Below the pieces are notes generated by a model. The model saw only the letters and a list, made by a program, of their open reading frames with translations. It was not told the DNA's origin and did no database searches. A DNA stretch of 15,706 bases from Betaproteobacteria bacterium (GTDB lineage Bacteria; Pseudomonadota; Gammaproteobacteria; Burkholderiales; SG8-39), in contig VBCJ01000314.1 in the NCBI GenBank assembly GCA_005884335.1, positions 1-15,706 on the forward strand. The letters run 5' to 3'. Within the stretch, counting starts at the first letter, position 1. Every line of letters begins with the position of its first letter. Positions 14,638 to 15,706 of the stretch are shown here, one piece after another. The translations under genes were made by a program, and so were the position numbers.

Positions 14638-14673
14638 GGACAATTTGCAAAGGGGGTCTGACCCCATTTGTCC
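14638..14673. repeat. Short inverted repeat with GGGGTC-T-GACCCC core
   Basis: The 36-base element has ends GGACAA (14638-14643) and TTGTCC (14668-14673) and a core palindrome GGGGTCTGACCCC (14653-14665). Similar GGGGTCAGACCCC sequences are, from memory, scattered through betaproteobacterial genomes, sometimes near REP-associated transposases. It could be a mobile REP/MITE-like remnant. No transposase is next to it, and it lacks the U-run of a terminator. Confidence 0.5.
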
Positions 14674-14718
14674 CTGATCGTTGCGTTCTGCGGTTCGTTC
14701 TCGGGCAAGGAGAAAAAA

Positions 14719-15174
14719 ATGAAAGTTCGAAAATTTATTTTTCCGGCCGCGGCACTCGCAGCGCTGCTCGCGGTTTCGCCGTTGTCTCTTGCCGCCGAAC
14801 CCTCGGGCAGCAAAACCACGGCAAAGGACGTGTCCAGGAAAGCCGACGAGACCGGCCGGGCGATCAAGGATTACACGGTGGCGCAGCGCGACGAGGCCCT
14901 CAAGCAGGCCAAAGCCGCGCTCGATGATCTGGACACGCGCATCCGCCGCATGGAAGGGAAAGTGGACAGCGAGTGGGAAGGGATGGACCAGGGCGCCCGC
15001 AAGAAAGCCCGGGCGACCTTGGACGCGCTGCGCAGAGAGCGCAACGAGGCTGCAGAATGGTACGGCGGACTCAAGCACAGCTCCGCGGAATCATGGGAGC
15101 AGGTCAAGGCCGGCTTCGTGAAAAGCTACGAGGTGCTGAGGCAATCCTTCGCCAAGGCAAGGAAGGAACTCTAG
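14719..15174 (+). CDS. Exported coiled-coil protein, sll1863-like stress family (tentative)
   Basis: This 151-residue protein has a signal peptide (MKVRKFIFPAAALAALLAV onward) with likely cleavage at about residue 25 (SLA before AEP). The mature part is almost entirely charged and helical: heptad-like stretches from about 38 to 120 (RDEALKQAKAALDDLDTRIR, ARKKARATLDALRRERNEAA), then SAESWEQVKAGFVKSYEVL near the end. The final segment, with Trp and the KAG..KSYE pattern, resembles the sll1863 stress-response family, but most relatives are cytosolic. AAGGAG lies 6 bases before the ATG at 14719; the frame is open upstream to 14668 but runs into the inverted repeat and has no ribosome binding site there. 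It stands alone after infA. The molecular role is unknown. Confidence 0.82.
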   Translation: MKVRKFIFPAAALAALLAVSPLSLAAEPSGSKTTAKDVSRKADETGRAIKDYTVAQRDEALKQAKAALDDLDTRIRRMEGKVDSEWEGMDQGARKKARATLDALRRERNEAAEWYGGLKHSSAESWEQVKAGFVKSYEVLRQSFAKARKEL

Positions 15175-15223
15175 CCCGCCTCGGGATACCGAGCCGGTGA
15201 TTGCGCCGAGAAATATCCGGCCC

Positions 15224-15514
15224 CTACTCCTCGGAGATCATTCGCAGTGTGGGGGGAGCGGAAGGGAAAGAAGAAAGCTCTCCCCACTGTGCCGAGGGTC
15301 CGCTTGAAAGCGCACGGTCGGAAAGCGGCCGATGGAAGAACCCGGCTCGGAAGGCCTCCGAATAGTCATCGATTCCGACCATGGCAATTATCGGCGGCTC
15401 CCTGCGCTGTTTGCGGAATGTTTCGCCATCGGCATAGCCTTTGGCAATGGTGAGCGGCCAGCCGTATTGATCGGCCAGCATCTGCGACTTTTCCTTGAAC
15501 GCGACGACCGACAT
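15224..15514 (-). CDS. Small conserved-looking hypothetical protein
   Basis: This 96-residue soluble protein has no signal peptide or membrane segment. Its first about 60 residues look compact and protein-like (LADQYGWPLTIAKGYADGE, then PPIIAMVGIDDYSEAFRAGF), and resemble small uncharacterised proteins common in betaproteobacteria. The last about 35 residues (RPLSDRALSSGPSAQ to the stop) are low in complexity and may be a degenerated or unrelated extension. A good GGAGG lies 6 bases before the ATG, which is the best argument that it is expressed. No function can be assigned. Confidence 0.62.
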   Translation of the reverse strand: MSVVAFKEKSQMLADQYGWPLTIAKGYADGETFRKQRREPPIIAMVGIDDYSEAFRAGFFHRPLSDRALSSGPSAQWGELSSFPSAPPTLRMISEE

Positions 15515-15562
15515 GACGCCTCCGTGTGTAGAAACACTTCCATAGGTGCTTTGTCGGCATGG

Positions 15563-15706
15563 TCAACTACCGGTGTTTACGGCCGTCGGTGTTCTGCGTA
15601 GTCCTTTCAGCGTATGCGCTACGTCGCGTAGTTCGGGAACGGTGTGTAAGATTTGCGTCTGAGTCGTGCCGGTTATACGAAGCCCGAGATCGCGACGGTA
15701 GTTGAG
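15563..15706 (-). CDS. Possible C-terminal end of a gene entering from the right edge
   Basis: A minus-strand frame is open from the right edge to a TGA at 15563-15565 (47 residues), reading for example DLGLRITGTTQTQILHTVP and ELRDVAHTLKGLRR. It ends 48 bases before the start of the small hypothetical gene on the same strand. Its third positions are less G/C-rich than elsewhere in the window, and no family is recognised, so it may be chance or horizontally acquired. Otherwise 15515-15706 shows nothing clear. Confidence 0.25.
   Translation of the reverse strand, partial: LNYRRDLGLRITGTTQTQILHTVPELRDVAHTLKGLRRTPTAVNTGS

Noticed and set aside
14083..15078. 331-codon minus-strand frame across csp, infA and the coiled-coil gene
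   Set aside because: All three plus-strand genes are well supported, so this frame is antisense noise.
1..15706. CRISPR arrays, tRNA/rRNA genes, transposases or prophage genes
   Set aside because: No spaced direct repeats, cloverleaf-like sequence, or recombinase or transposase protein motifs were seen; absence was judged by eye only.

Overview
The window is high-G+C bacterial DNA with G/C-rich third codon positions. An orphan Bug (Bordetella uptake gene) receptor, a 90-residue IF-1 with a basic tail next to a cold-shock gene, and an MlaC/RND tripartite efflux set all point to a betaproteobacterium, probably Burkholderiales or a close relative. That placement is inferred from gene families, not from a marker gene. 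No rRNA, tRNA, CRISPR array, transposase or phage gene was found.

Left part, minus strand (1-4864): the 3'-truncated Kup potassium transporter occupies 1-1511, with two hairpins in its leader, one of which would mask its ribosome binding site. Upstream of it, reading leftward, is a compact accessory metabolic cluster: a 17-codon leader peptide, an SRPBCC/AHSA1-like protein, a small cupin, an acyl-CoA dehydrogenase with Asp where the family usually has its catalytic Glu, and a Bug-type periplasmic binding protein. This looks like an uptake and acyl-CoA catabolism operon of unknown substrate.

Centre, plus strand (4960-12767): a MarR regulator starts at an 18-bp perfect palindrome that overlaps its -10 box and start codon, so the mRNA is probably leaderless. 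A second, imperfect copy of the palindrome lies just after marR. It precedes an apparent envelope operon: a 51-residue single-helix membrane protein, a hairpin, an MlaC/Ttg2D-like periplasmic phospholipid carrier, an RND adaptor lipoprotein, an RND pump, an outer-membrane channel lipoprotein and a PagL-like outer-membrane lipid A deacylase. The RND pump appears to lack about 37 residues of the PC1 porter subdomain. The set suggests one MarR-controlled response that combines drug or solvent efflux with outer-membrane lipid maintenance.

Right part (12797-15706): a D-2-hydroxyacid dehydrogenase on the minus strand is divergent from a CspA-family cold-shock gene with a long 5' leader, followed by infA (IF-1), a short GGGGTC-core inverted repeat, a secreted coiled-coil protein, a small conserved-looking hypothetical protein on the minus strand, and an open minus-strand frame running off the right edge. 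No stretch over 300 bases lacks a gene, provided the small gene at 5522-5677 is accepted; without it, 5443-5753 would be an intergenic gap holding an operator-like site and a hairpin.
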